Below are positions 8,801 to 16,253 of a DNA stretch of 64,000 nt, in pieces (positions within the stretch are counted from its first letter, which is position 1; every line of letters begins with the position of its first letter). The notes under the pieces were generated by a model that did not search any database, was not told the origin of the DNA, and worked only from the letters and a program-made list of their open reading frames with translations. Both the position numbers and the translations under genes were made by a program. Location of the stretch: positions 806,001-870,000 of the forward strand of contig NZ_CP146101.1 in assembly GCF_037023745.1 (NCBI RefSeq). Direction: 5' to 3'. This stretch comes from Streptomyces sp. SCSIO 30461 (GTDB lineage: Bacteria; Actinomycetota; Actinomycetes; Streptomycetales; Streptomycetaceae).

Positions 8801-8845
8801 CGGTACATCCGTGTGCCGCTCGGAGGACCCGTCCCCTCGGTCCAT
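5834..8845 (-). CDS. AfsR/SARP-family transcriptional regulator (BTAD, NB-ARC, TPR)
   Basis: A 1003-residue multidomain regulator. After a Ser/Gly-rich head of about 40 residues come an OmpR-like winged helix (from LRFSVLGPVRAW), a BTAD domain (about 140-285), an NB-ARC ATPase with Walker A GIGGVGKTT (about 342-350) and Walker B-like RRVLVLLDNA, and about 280 residues of TPR-like helices at the C-terminus. Such proteins bind direct repeats at promoters and often control secondary metabolism; the TPR part normally receives a protein or peptide signal. Start at 8845 is chosen over 8872 because GGGAG lies 7 nt upstream. It is divergent from the amidohydrolase at 9071, and the small repeat-protein gene follows it. 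Confidence 0.9.
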   Translation of the reverse strand: MDRGDGSSERHTDVPEQSAPERGVPVASGGESDAGSGSGGSGLRFSVLGPVRAWGEDRVLPSGSPQQRALLAALLMREGRTATAAELIDALWGEDPPSQALAAVRTYASRLRKVLGPGALVSESGGYAIRTPPDALDLRVAQELVSAAERAREKGDRAQARALTGEALGMWDGEALASVPGPYAESQRVRLEEWRLQLLESRLEMDLEVGHHAEAVSELTALTAAHPLRERLRELLMLALYRSGRQAEALAVYADTRRLLADELGVDPRPELSRLQQRILQADEELAGPAEEARPSTSGRRKPAQLPATVPDFTGRASLVRELGEQLAASEGSVMAVSALAGIGGVGKTTLAVHVAHDARPQFPDGQLYVDLQGAGHRPAEPETVLGAFLRALGTPDTDIPDSLDERAALYRSALDGRRVLVLLDNARDAAQVRPLLPGTPGCAALLTSRIRMVDLAGAHLVDLDVMSPEEAIQLFTRIVGEERVRAEREATLDVVAACGFLPLAIRIAASRLAARRTWTVSVLAAKLADERRRLDELQAGDLAVKATFELGYGQLEPAQARAFRLLGLADGPDISLAAAAAVLDLPSHDAEDLLEALVDTSLLESAAPGRYRFHDLVRLYARSCAERDEEPAEERETALSRLLDFYLATAARVFAIERPGDRLVAHLEPTAYAGLSFADRQEALDWLYAEANCLLACARQSLGGERLRRAVDLLWAAKDLGESGANSKQYAAAALAARDAAQSDDDARAEGRARTALTNVHLVAGRYTEAEDEARAARRLAVATGDAAPVYWADNDRGIIALVEGRLEEAEQHLLEALEGSRTDGNLPGEASALCNLSRVYVLIGREPENAIRLARKGVAIYDRMGLPLRLANGHYALGIALSHAGRQSEALKEFDEALGIFGKNRQRLWEGATHFRIAEAHLAANRPTQAAQHAEQALALGCIGGDRTRGNTLTVLGKALECLRQGDRARACWREAVDIYRKLGSTEADDVQLLITAVAAA

Positions 8846-9034
8846 AGCTACTCCCTGCTCGTACCGCTTCATGTCCGCTCATGCCGCCGGTCCCGCCGGT
8901 GTCGCCCCCGACAGTCTGCCTTGTGCGAGCCGCCTCGTCAGCAGCAGGTCGCTCGCCGCACGGTTCTGTGGGGGAACGGTGACGATGGGAAACCCCGCAG
9001 CTTGCACGGCGGTGAACAGCCCTCCACAGGGCAG

Positions 9035-9063
9035 CTGACGCATCGTCAGATTGGCGCTACCGT
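9035..9063 (+). promoter_or_regulatory. Operator copy 2 and promoter of the amidohydrolase
   Basis: The perfect palindrome CTGACGCATCGTCAG occupies 9035-9049. Its first half-site serves as -35 (CTGACG), followed by a 17-bp spacer and a -10 TACCGT at 9058-9063. The ATG at 9071 is 7 nt further on, the same geometry as at the thiolase gene, so the mRNA is probably leaderless and repressor binding would block RNA polymerase. Confidence 0.7.
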
Positions 9064-9070
9064 GAAGTGC

Positions 9071-10294
9071 ATGGAGAACTTCCCGAAGATCATCTCGGTG
9101 GACGACCACACGGTGGAGCCCCCGCACGTCTGGCGGGACCGGCTGCCGTCGAAGTACCGGGAGTCCGGCCCGCGCATCGTCCGGGCCCCCCTGAAGGAAA
9201 TGACCTTCCTCGGCGGCAGGTTCGCACCGGTCATGGGCGCTCCGGGAGACGACGGGCCGATCGGCGACTGGTGGGTGTACGAGGATCTCCACCGCCCGCT
9301 CACCCGCCTGGACACCGCCGTCGGCTACGACAGGGACGAGATCAGGCTGGAGGTCATCACCTACGACCAGATGCGGCCGGGTTCGTTCTCCGTACCCGAC
9401 CGGCTGGCCGACATGGACGTCAACCACGTCCAGTCCGCGCTCTGCTTCCCCACCTTCCCGCGCTTCTGCGGCCAGACCTTCACCGAGGCCAAGGACCGTG
9501 CGCTGGGGCTGCTCTCGGTGCGGGCGTACAACGACTGGATGGTGGAGGAGTGGTGCGGGCCGGACGCCTGCGGACGGCTGATCCCCCTCACCCTCATCCC
9601 GCTCTGGGACGCCGAACTCGCCGCGGCTGAGGTTCGCCGCAACGCGGCACGCGGGGTGCGGGCGGTGGCGTTCTCGGAGATCCCTCCGCACCTCGGTCTG
9701 CCGTCCATCCACACCGACGACTGGGATCCGTTCCTCGCCGCCTGCGACGAGACCGGCACGGTCATCGCCATGCACATCGGCTCCTCGTCCAGGATGCCGT
9801 CCACGTCGGCGGACGCCCCGCCGGCCGTCGGCTCCACCATCACGTTCGCCAACTGCTGCTTCTCGATGGTCGACTGGCTGATGAGCGGAAAGTTCGAGCG
9901 CTTTCCCACACTGAAGATCATGTATGCGGAGGGCCAGATCGGCTGGATCCCCTACATCCTGGAACGCGCCGACGTGGTCTGGGAGGAGAACCGCGGCTGG
10001 GGCGGCGTCGCCGACAAGGTGCTGCGCCCACCGTCCGAGCTGTTCGCAGGGCATGTGTACGGCTGCTTCTTCGACGACGCCTTCGGGCTGCGGAACCTGA
10101 ACGCGATCGGGGTCGGCAACGTCCTGTACGAGACCGACTATCCGCACTCGGACTCGACCTGGCCCAAGTCGAGGGAGGTCGGCGAGGCGCAGATGGGGCA
10201 CCTGGCGGCGGATGTGGTGGAGCGGATCGTCCGGGGCAACGCCATCGAACTGCTGGGCCTCACCCCCGAGGGGCTGTGGCCCGGGGCGGCGTGA
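9071..10294 (+). CDS. Amidohydrolase family 2 (ACMSD-like TIM-barrel) protein
   Basis: A 407-residue metal-dependent hydrolase or decarboxylase of the amidohydrolase-2 group. Visible are the N-terminal SVDDHTVEPPHVW motif (degenerate D-x-H metal site), a barrel His in VIAMHIGSSS, the YAEGQIGWIPYILERAD helix and the late ETDYPHSDSTWP motif with the metal-site Asp region. Close relatives are widespread in actinobacterial catabolic clusters as predicted hydrolases of unknown substrate. The ATG at 9071 lacks a Shine-Dalgarno sequence; the upstream in-frame GTG at 9062 lies inside the -10 box and is excluded. It is controlled by operator copy 2 and is monocistronic, ending at a hairpin. Confidence 0.85.
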   Translation: MENFPKIISVDDHTVEPPHVWRDRLPSKYRESGPRIVRAPLKEMTFLGGRFAPVMGAPGDDGPIGDWWVYEDLHRPLTRLDTAVGYDRDEIRLEVITYDQMRPGSFSVPDRLADMDVNHVQSALCFPTFPRFCGQTFTEAKDRALGLLSVRAYNDWMVEEWCGPDACGRLIPLTLIPLWDAELAAAEVRRNAARGVRAVAFSEIPPHLGLPSIHTDDWDPFLAACDETGTVIAMHIGSSSRMPSTSADAPPAVGSTITFANCCFSMVDWLMSGKFERFPTLKIMYAEGQIGWIPYILERADVVWEENRGWGGVADKVLRPPSELFAGHVYGCFFDDAFGLRNLNAIGVGNVLYETDYPHSDSTWPKSREVGEAQMGHLAADVVERIVRGNAIELLGLTPEGLWPGAA

Positions 10295-10322
10295 CCGGGT
10301 GCACCCACCGGGTCGACGGGGG

Positions 10323-10366
10323 ACCGCGGAGCCGCTCTCTTCGAAGAGGAGCCTCGGATCCGCGGT
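10323..10366. terminator. Hairpin between convergent amidohydrolase and amidase genes
   Basis: ACCGCGGA (10323-10330) pairs with TCCGCGGT (10359-10366), enclosing the smaller palindrome CTCTTCGAAGAG. Its position between two convergent genes fits a bidirectional terminator. Confidence 0.6.
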
Positions 10367-10379
10367 GAGCCCCATGCCT

Positions 10380-10553
10380 TCAGACCTCTTCGGCTGAACG
10401 CAGTCGCTCCAGCGCCGCGGCGACGGCGAGCAGATCGGCCTCGCGGTGGTGCCGGGCGATCAGCTGCAGGCCGACCGGCTCCCCGGCAGCGGTCAGCCCC
10501 GCGGGGATACTGATGGCCGGGTGGCCGGTGATGTTGAACGCCCAGGTCAGCCC
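10380..10553 (-). pseudogene. Amidase, C-terminal fragment cut off by the IS110 insertion
   Basis: This minus-strand stretch encodes the end of an amidase-signature enzyme (GLTWAFNITGHPAISIPAGL, then PVGLQLIARHHREADLLAVA). It continues the frame of the N-terminal fragment at 12172-13320: removing the element joins MAMWPLGL to TWAFNITGHP without a gap. It has no start of its own, so the gene is inactivated. Confidence 0.85.
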
Positions 10554-10787
10554 TTCTGGTCCCTGTCGGGGAACGCCTTGCCGGCGTGAAAACATGATCG
10601 CGGCGCCCGCTCGCCGACTCCGGTTGCTCGTTGGGACACCAAGCCCGTAGGTCAGTCTGGTGCAGGGGCCGCTGCGGGGCCTTGCCTTGTTGCCGTAGAG
10701 CACGCCGGTCAGATTTCGTCTTCCCCGTGGCCCCTTGGGGCGGGCGCCGCCTGTACGAACGGAACGAGGGGGAAGGGGCACGCGCCC
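10554..10787 (+). ncRNA. Candidate bridge RNA region of the IS110 element
   Basis: In IS110 elements the non-coding end next to the transposase start produces a structured RNA whose loops pair with donor and target DNA. Here AGGTCAG (10649-10655) equals the target strand left of the insertion point, and GTGGCCCCT (10727-10735) equals the opposite strand right of it. These would be the two target-binding arms. CAGGGGCC (10663-10670) can also pair with the second segment. RNA ends and folding were not computed. Confidence 0.5.
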
Positions 10788-12137
10788 GTGGCGGAGACGG
10801 ATGCCGAGGAGAGCGAGCAGGGACCGGAGCTGGTGGAGCGGGTCGCGGCGATCGATATCGCCAAGGCATCCGGGATGGTGTGCACCCGGGTGCCGCACGA
10901 GGACAAGCCCGGCCGGAGAGTACAGCGTGTGTGGCACGTGGCCGCGACCAGCGGCGCCATCCTGGATCTCGCGGACCACCTGATATGCCAGGGCGTCACC
11001 CGGGTGGTCATGGAAGCGACCTCGACGTACTGGAAGCCGTTCTTCTTTCTCCTGGAGGCGCGGGGGCTTGAATGCTGGCTGGTCAACGCGCGTGACGTGA
11101 AGAACGTGCCTGGCCGCCCGAAGACCGACAGGCTCGATGCGGTGTGGCTGGCCAAGCTCGCCGAACGCGGCATGCTCAGAGCCTCGTTCGTGCCGCCAAA
11201 GCCGGTGCGGGAGCTGCGGGACCTGACCCGTTCCCGCGCGGTCCTCACCCACGAGCGCACCCGGCACAAGCAGCGCGCGGAGAAGCTCCTGGAGGACGCG
11301 CAGATCAAGCTGTCCTCGGTGATCTCCGACATCTTCGGCGTCTCCGGCCGCGCGATGCTCGAGGCGCTGATCGCGGGCGAACGCAGCCCCAGGGCCCTGG
11401 CCGACCTGGCACACGGCACCATCAAAGCCAGCCCCCAGGCCCTTCAAGAGGCACTGGCGGGCGGGTTCGAGGAACACCACGCGTTCATGCTGCGGATGCT
11501 GCTGGACACCGTCGACTACCTCACCATGCAGATCGACAAGCTCACCGCCCGCATCACCACCCGTCTCACCGAGCTGTCCACGACCCACGACGACAGGGAC
11601 GGTGACAGGGACGACGACCGGCCCGGTCAGGGCATGCTGATGCCGCTGACCGACGTCGAGCGCCTGGACGAGATCCCCGGGGTGGGACCGGCCACCGCCC
11701 AGGTCATCCTCGCCGAGATCGGCACCGACATGAGCGTGTTCCCCACCGCCGACCACCTGGCCTCCTGGGCCCGCCTATCCCCACGCACCTTCCAGTCCGG
11801 CCCGAAGAACACCTCCGGACCCGCCGGCAAAGGCAACCCCTGGCTGCGCGGAGCACTCGGCGAAGCCGCCATCTCCGCCGCCCGCACCGACACCTTCCTC
11901 GGCGCCCGCTACCGCCGCATCGTCAAACGCCGAGGCCACCTCAAAGCACTGGTCGCCGTCGCCCGCTCCATCCTGGTCACGGTCTGGCACCTCCTGAACG
12001 ACCCCACCGCCCGCTACCGCGACCTCGGCCCCGACTGGCACACCAAGAACCTCGATCCCGCCCGCAAGACCCGCGACCTCGTCCGCCAGCTCACCGCCCT
12101 CGGCCACGACGTCACCCTCACCCCGGCAGGCGCCTGA
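10788..12137 (+). CDS. IS110-family transposase (DEDD recombinase)
   Basis: A 449-residue transposase with the N-terminal RuvC-like DEDD domain: AIDIAK (first Asp), MEATSTYW (Glu) and KTDRLDAVWLA (the two Asp). The C-terminal Tnp domain has the helix-hairpin-helix IPGVGPATAQVILAEIG and the SGPKNTSGPAGKGNPWLRG segment that contains the presumed catalytic Ser. Both domains look complete, so it may be active. Start is GTG at 10788 with a purine-rich GAGGGGGAAGGGG upstream. A short charged insert (HDDRDGDRDDDR) precedes the C-terminal domain. It lies antisense to the amidase that it interrupts. Confidence 0.93.
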   Translation: MAETDAEESEQGPELVERVAAIDIAKASGMVCTRVPHEDKPGRRVQRVWHVAATSGAILDLADHLICQGVTRVVMEATSTYWKPFFFLLEARGLECWLVNARDVKNVPGRPKTDRLDAVWLAKLAERGMLRASFVPPKPVRELRDLTRSRAVLTHERTRHKQRAEKLLEDAQIKLSSVISDIFGVSGRAMLEALIAGERSPRALADLAHGTIKASPQALQEALAGGFEEHHAFMLRMLLDTVDYLTMQIDKLTARITTRLTELSTTHDDRDGDRDDDRPGQGMLMPLTDVERLDEIPGVGPATAQVILAEIGTDMSVFPTADHLASWARLSPRTFQSGPKNTSGPAGKGNPWLRGALGEAAISAARTDTFLGARYRRIVKRRGHLKALVAVARSILVTVWHLLNDPTARYRDLGPDWHTKNLDPARKTRDLVRQLTALGHDVTLTPAGA

Positions 12138-12171
12138 CACACCACCGCACCGCCCCTCAACCCCGTCGGCA

Positions 12172-13320
12172 CAGCCCCAGGGGCCACATCGCCATGCCCG
12201 TCGAACCCCCGAGTTTTCCGGTCAGAGCCACACTCATCGTGGTGCCCGGTCCGCTGTGCCCGTGCGGTGGGTTCGGCGTGGTAGGAGTCGCGATCAGGTC
12301 CACTTCCGCGAAGAGCGCGTCCAGTCGCCGCACGAGGCTCGCACGCCGACGTACGACGTCATCCGGATCGACCGGTGAGCGGCCCCGGAGCGCCTCCCAA
12401 CAGGGTGCGGGATCGGGCAGCCGGATCGGCGGATGACGGAGTTCCACCGGCCCGGCGACGGCCAGGGACTGCAAGGTCCCGAAGGCGGTGGCGGCGATCG
12501 GGGCGGCGGTGTCGGCGAAGCCGAGCGTCTCCGACCACGCGGTGCGCAAGGGGTGTTCGGGGGGCGCGAGGCGCCCCCGCAGAGCGCCGCCGGTGAGAGC
12601 GTCCAGGTAGGCGGCGGCGTCGGAAGCCGTCCGGGCGAGCGGTCCGGCGATGTTCAGTCCTGCCCGGTCGCGGGCGGGGACCGCGCCGTTGGTGGGCTTG
12701 AGCCCGATCACGGAACACCACGCGGCCGGTATACGCACCGACCCGGCCCCGTCGCTGCCGGTGGCCAGCGGCACCATTCCGGTGGCCACGGCGGCTGCTG
12801 AACCGGCTGACGAGCCACCGGGGCTCCAGCGCCTGTCGTGCGGATTGAGGGTGGGCCCCCGGTCGGTGGCCCCCCAGGTCTGCCATCGGGTGCCCGGACC
12901 CGGGGTGGAGGTCGCGCCCACGGTGACACAGCCTGCGGCTACCAGGCGCCGGGTCTGGTACGAGGAAAGCCCCTCGGTGGCTTTGACCGCGAGCGGTACC
13001 CCGGCCAGCGGTGGCCGCTCGCCCGCCCGGACACGCCGGTCCACCTCGGCCGCTTGGGCGGTGGCCACGTCGGGCCACCACTCGGTGAACGCCCTTACCG
13101 TGTCACCGCGTCCGCCACCAGGGCCACGGCCGCTGCCACCATCGCCGCCTCCCCCCGTGCCGCCGGTGTCGCAGCTTCCGGCGATCCGCTCCAGCGCCGC
13201 CGCTGCCGTTTCGCGTGCCGAGAGCTCGCCCGTGTGCACGGCGGCGGCGATCTCGCAGGCCGTCATCAGGCCGTCGCCGATGCCGGCTCCCCGGCGGTGA
13301 TCGGATTTCGGTGCGGTCAT
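12172..13320 (-). pseudogene. Amidase (amidase-signature family), N-terminal fragment
   Basis: About 380 residues of an amidase-signature enzyme. It shows the catalytic Lys region (PLAVKATEG), the Gly/Ser-rich signature [29 protein letters not shown] split over the usual cis-Ser and nucleophile Ser positions, and the later [12 protein letters not shown] block. The start ATG at 13320 has GGGGAGGG upstream. A Gly-rich low-complexity insert lies near residues 50-70. The reading frame runs into the IS110 element, picks up about four foreign codons and stops, while the last 60 residues lie at 10380-10553. The intact gene would have hydrolysed an amide; the truncated product lacks part of the fold and is probably inactive. 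Confidence 0.87.
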
Positions 13321-13527
13321 GGCAGCCCTCCCCAGCTGTGTCCGTGGCCCTGGGCGCACTCGGTCCGGTGTCCGTGTCCGGCTCACCCCAAGTCTGGCGT
13401 CCGCACCGGGGGTCCGGAGCCGGGAGCCCGGTAGCCGTGGCGCCGTGGGCCCGGAGCCGTACCAACCGGTGCCGTGACACGCTGGTGCCCCGTACCCATC
13501 GACGCCTGGACCCGGCACCATCGACCC

Positions 13528-13941
13528 ATGACGCTCTCGCTCGTTGCAGCGGACAAGGTTCTGTCCGACAACTTCGCCCCCTGGGTGCTCGACCTCGGTC
13601 TCACGGTGGCCGAGACGGGTGAGCGCCACGCAGTCCTGCGCCTGCCCTGGTCCGACCGGCTCGCCCGGGAGGGCGGCGCACTCAGCGGTCAGGCCCTGAT
13701 GGCAGCGGCCGACACGGCGACCGTGATCGCCGTGTCGTCGGCGCGTGGTGCCTTCGTGCCGATGACGACGGTCCAGCAGTCGACCACCTTCCAGCGGGCC
13801 GTGACGGGTGCGGACGTGCTGGTCGAGGCCCGTATCTCCAAGCTGGGCAAGCGGATGGCCTTCGTGGACATCACGATGACCGCCGAGGGCGAGGAGGAAC
13901 CGGCTGCCCGCGCGTCGACGGTCTATGCCCTGCTGGGCTGA
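13528..13941 (+). CDS. PaaI-like hotdog-fold thioesterase
   Basis: A 137-residue hotdog-fold protein of the PaaI/DUF4442 type, which hydrolyses acyl-CoA thioesters. The central helix [17 protein letters not shown], preceded by the conserved Gly-Gly (EGGALSG), and the strand [19 protein letters not shown] with the following [13 protein letters not shown] are typical. The start at 13528 begins the conserved domain; the upstream in-frame extension is not family-like. It is divergent from the amidase start, so the two may share the 13321-13527 control region. A CoA thioesterase fits the acyl-CoA genes of this area, but no operator copy was found here. Confidence 0.8.
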   Translation: MTLSLVAADKVLSDNFAPWVLDLGLTVAETGERHAVLRLPWSDRLAREGGALSGQALMAAADTATVIAVSSARGAFVPMTTVQQSTTFQRAVTGADVLVEARISKLGKRMAFVDITMTAEGEEEPAARASTVYALLG

Positions 13942-14032
13942 CCGGAGACCCGCCAGGTCCGAAGGGCGGCCTGGTCCGGCCCGACCGCCCGACGACCCCA
14001 CGTGGCGCATGACGGGAGGCAGCCGATGCCGC

Positions 14033-14140
14033 TCACTCCCGCAGCCACCTGAGCACGGACCGTACCGCGCGCCGCACGGCCTCAAGTGCCGCGGGGGTGT
14101 GGTCGATCGTCTCGAACCCGTGGTGCGCGTCCGGCACCCG
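14033..14140 (-). pseudogene. Remnant of an alpha/beta-hydrolase C-terminus
   Basis: The minus strand reads [19 protein letters not shown] and then an Arg-rich helix ending LRWLRE before a TGA. The D-A-H-H-G-F segment is the catalytic-His region of esterases and dienelactone hydrolases. No nucleophile elbow or start codon is found upstream, where an inositol-phosphatase-like gene already begins, so only about 35 codons survive. Confidence 0.5.
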
Positions 14141-14225
14141 AGCTTCTGTGCTCGGAGCCTTCGGGGTTTCCGTGCGCAGATGCGGCCGACAGCCCTCGGG
14201 TGTCCGGCCTGTGCGGCGAAGGCCC

Positions 14226-15047
14226 TCAGACCGTGCGGATCGTCGACATCAGCCGCCCGTGCGTCTCGGCGTCCGCGGCCACCACGAGCCCGCGGCCGGC
14301 GGACCCGACCGGGGTGCCGTCGATCCCCGTGACCACGCACCCGGCGGCCCGGCACAGCGCGATACCGGCGGCGAAGTGCACGCTTGCGGACAGGTCGCCG
14401 CCATCGGTCACGTAGGCGGCGCGCCTACCGGCCGCCACCCAGGCCAGCGCAAGCGTGGTCGAGATGACCCGCGGTCGGAACGACTCGACGAACCCGGGAT
14501 CGGCCAGCATGTCCACGGCCCGGAACGCGGGTGCGTTCGGGAACGGCGGATCCAGGTTCACATCCACCAGCCGGGTCATGGCGGTGGGCGCGAGCCGCGT
14601 GTCGTCGCCTTCGGTACCGCGCACCCACGCGGTCTCACCATCGGTGTGGAACACCTCGCCGCCGAACGGGTCCGCCACCGCCGCCGCCGTGACCGCCCCG
14701 GCCCTCTCACGAAGCGCCACGTTGACGGCCACCAGCATGCTGCCCACGGCGTAGTTCAGGGTGCCACACAGCGGATCGACCAGCCACTGCCGCACCGCCC
14801 CGTGCGTCCCCTGTTGTCCGCCCTCCTCGCCGAGAAGCGCGTCCTCCGGCCGGGCGGCACGGACGACGGAGGTGATCGCCTTCTCCGCCTCCACATCGGC
14901 GGCGGTGGCGAAGTCCCCTCCTCCTTTGTCGATCCGGCCGAGCCGCTGCCCGTACATGCCTCGTACGACATCGGCACCGGCGCGGGCGGCGGCGATGGCC
15001 ACCGCGGTGTCGTCTGGTTCCCCGTATGAGTCGGTCACACGGTGCAC
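14226..15047 (-). CDS. Inositol monophosphatase-family protein with altered metal site
   Basis: A 273-residue protein of the FIG/IMPase sugar-phosphatase fold. The first metal motif GEEG is present (residues about 75-78), but the usual DPIDGT reads DPLCGT and the late W/G-D-x-A-A-G motif reads SVHFAAG. Thus two of the normal metal-binding Asp residues are replaced by Cys and His. Either the enzyme uses another metal arrangement or it has lost phosphatase activity. The start ATG at 15047 gives the full N-terminal helix; a GTG five codons inside is an alternative. The gene is divergent from the LLM gene at 15313 and lies within the catabolic cluster, but it has no operator on its own side that I could assign. 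Confidence 0.8.
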   Translation of the reverse strand: MHRVTDSYGEPDDTAVAIAAARAGADVVRGMYGQRLGRIDKGGGDFATAADVEAEKAITSVVRAARPEDALLGEEGGQQGTHGAVRQWLVDPLCGTLNYAVGSMLVAVNVALRERAGAVTAAAVADPFGGEVFHTDGETAWVRGTEGDDTRLAPTAMTRLVDVNLDPPFPNAPAFRAVDMLADPGFVESFRPRVISTTLALAWVAAGRRAAYVTDGGDLSASVHFAAGIALCRAAGCVVTGIDGTPVGSAGRGLVVAADAETHGRLMSTIRTV

Positions 15048-15256
15048 GGTATCGAGGTGCGAGTGGCGTGGCTGAACCGAGCCGCCCCGCGACGCCTCCG
15101 GCTGTCAGGCGGGCGGGCGCACCGCACGCCCAGGGAAGGCGGCGCCGGCACGGCTCCACGGGCGGCGGCGCATCGCCGCGACCCGAAGTCCCGGACGACC
15201 GTGCACAGCCCCTTGCCCGACGCCGGTCCAGCCAAGACCATGGTGGCCCAACTGAT

Positions 15257-15271
15257 ATGACGGATCGTCAG
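15257..15271. promoter_or_regulatory. Operator copy 3
   Basis: ATGACGGATCGTCAG differs from the consensus CTGACGnnnCGTCAG only in the first base. It lies 41 bp before the LLM oxidoreductase start, within a likely promoter, and 210 bp before the divergent phosphatase-like gene. Confidence 0.75.
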
Positions 15272-15312
15272 ATAGCGGGCTCCGTCATCCGTGTGCGGCG
15301 AAGGAGACCGAC

Positions 15313-16236
15313 ATGGTGGTCTACGGGATGCAGCTCCCAGTCCAGTCGCAGAGCACCATCTACGCCGAGTCCTGGGAGGTCTCCGCGGGCCCCGCCGACC
15401 TCCTCGCCATCGCCCGCGCCGCGGACCGCGCGGGCTTCGACTACGTCGCGAGCTGCGACCACGTCGCCATCCCGCGCAGGCTCGCCGGGGCCATGTCCAC
15501 CGTCTGGTACGACCCGGTCGCCACCCTCTCGTATCTCGCCGCCGCCACCGAGAGGGTGCGGCTGCTCAGCCATGTCGCCGTCGTGGGACTGAGGCATCCG
15601 CTGCTGACCGCCAAGCAGTACGCGACGCTCGACCATCTCTCGGCCGGGCGGCTGATCCTCGGTGTCGGCGCCGGGCATGTGCGGGAGGAGTTCGAGGTCC
15701 TCGGCGTGGACTTCGAGCGGCGTGGAGCCGTACTCGACGAGACCATCGACGCGCTCAGAGCCGCCCTGGGGCCCGACGAGTTCCCCGACTTCAGCGGCGA
15801 GCACTTCGCCTTCGGCGGACTCGGGCAGTTGCCGCGCCCCGCTCAGCGGGAGGTACCGCTCTGGGTCGGGGGTTCGTCCCCGGCCGCCGTGCGCAGGGCG
15901 GCGCTCAAGGGGGACGGCTGGCTGCCGCAGGGCGATCCGCGAGACCGGCTGCCCGCCCGGATCGCGAAGCTCAGGGCGCTGCGTGAGGAGGCCGGGATCG
16001 TCCGGCCCCTTGTCGTCGGTGCGATCACCGAGCCGCTGTACGTGGGGGACGCCGCCTGGAACGTCGGTCGCCGGGTGGTCACCGGGAAGCCGGAGGCCGT
16101 CGCCGAGTCGCTGCGCGCGTACGGGGCGATGGGGGTGGACCAGATCCAGGTCCGGTTCCGCAGTCGGAGCCGTGCGGAACTCATCGACCAGATGGCTGCG
16201 TTCGCTGCCGAAGTGGCTCCTCACCTCGATGAATAG
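15313..16236 (+). CDS. LLM-class flavin/F420-dependent oxidoreductase
   Basis: A 307-residue luciferase-like TIM-barrel protein. Diagnostic are the early D-Y-V-A-S-C-D-H-V-A-I strand, the TERVRLLSHVAV and HPLLTAKQYATLDHLSAGRLILGVGAGHVREEFEVLGV region that binds the cofactor phosphate, and VPLWVGGSSPAAVRRAALKGDGWLP. Proteins of this length and pattern are mostly predicted F420-dependent dehydrogenases, though FMN monooxygenases cannot be excluded. The start ATG has GAAGGAG seven bases upstream. The SDR gene follows 17 bp after the stop, forming a two-gene operon under operator copy 3. F420 supply is plausible because fbiC lies in the same window. Confidence 0.85.
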   Translation: MVVYGMQLPVQSQSTIYAESWEVSAGPADLLAIARAADRAGFDYVASCDHVAIPRRLAGAMSTVWYDPVATLSYLAAATERVRLLSHVAVVGLRHPLLTAKQYATLDHLSAGRLILGVGAGHVREEFEVLGVDFERRGAVLDETIDALRAALGPDEFPDFSGEHFAFGGLGQLPRPAQREVPLWVGGSSPAAVRRAALKGDGWLPQGDPRDRLPARIAKLRALREEAGIVRPLVVGAITEPLYVGDAAWNVGRRVVTGKPEAVAESLRAYGAMGVDQIQVRFRSRSRAELIDQMAAFAAEVAPHLDE

Positions 16237-16253
16237 ATGAACAGGAGTGCACA

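Larger units (their letters stand above)
10554..12171 (+). mobile_element. IS110-family insertion sequence
   Basis: The element carries one transposase (10788-12137) preceded by about 234 bp and followed by only 34 bp of non-coding DNA, the layout of the IS110 group, whose long upstream end encodes a bridge RNA. The borders follow from the interrupted amidase: CAGCCC is present once in the reconstructed gene and occurs at both joints (10548-10553 and 12172-12177). No terminal inverted repeats were seen, as expected for IS110. The precise border within the 6-bp repeat is ambiguous. Confidence 0.85.

Noticed and set aside
12157..14355. A 732-codon open frame on the minus strand
   Set aside because: Only the part from 13320 downward is the amidase; the rest is an open-frame artefact of high GC covering the thioesterase gene on the other strand.
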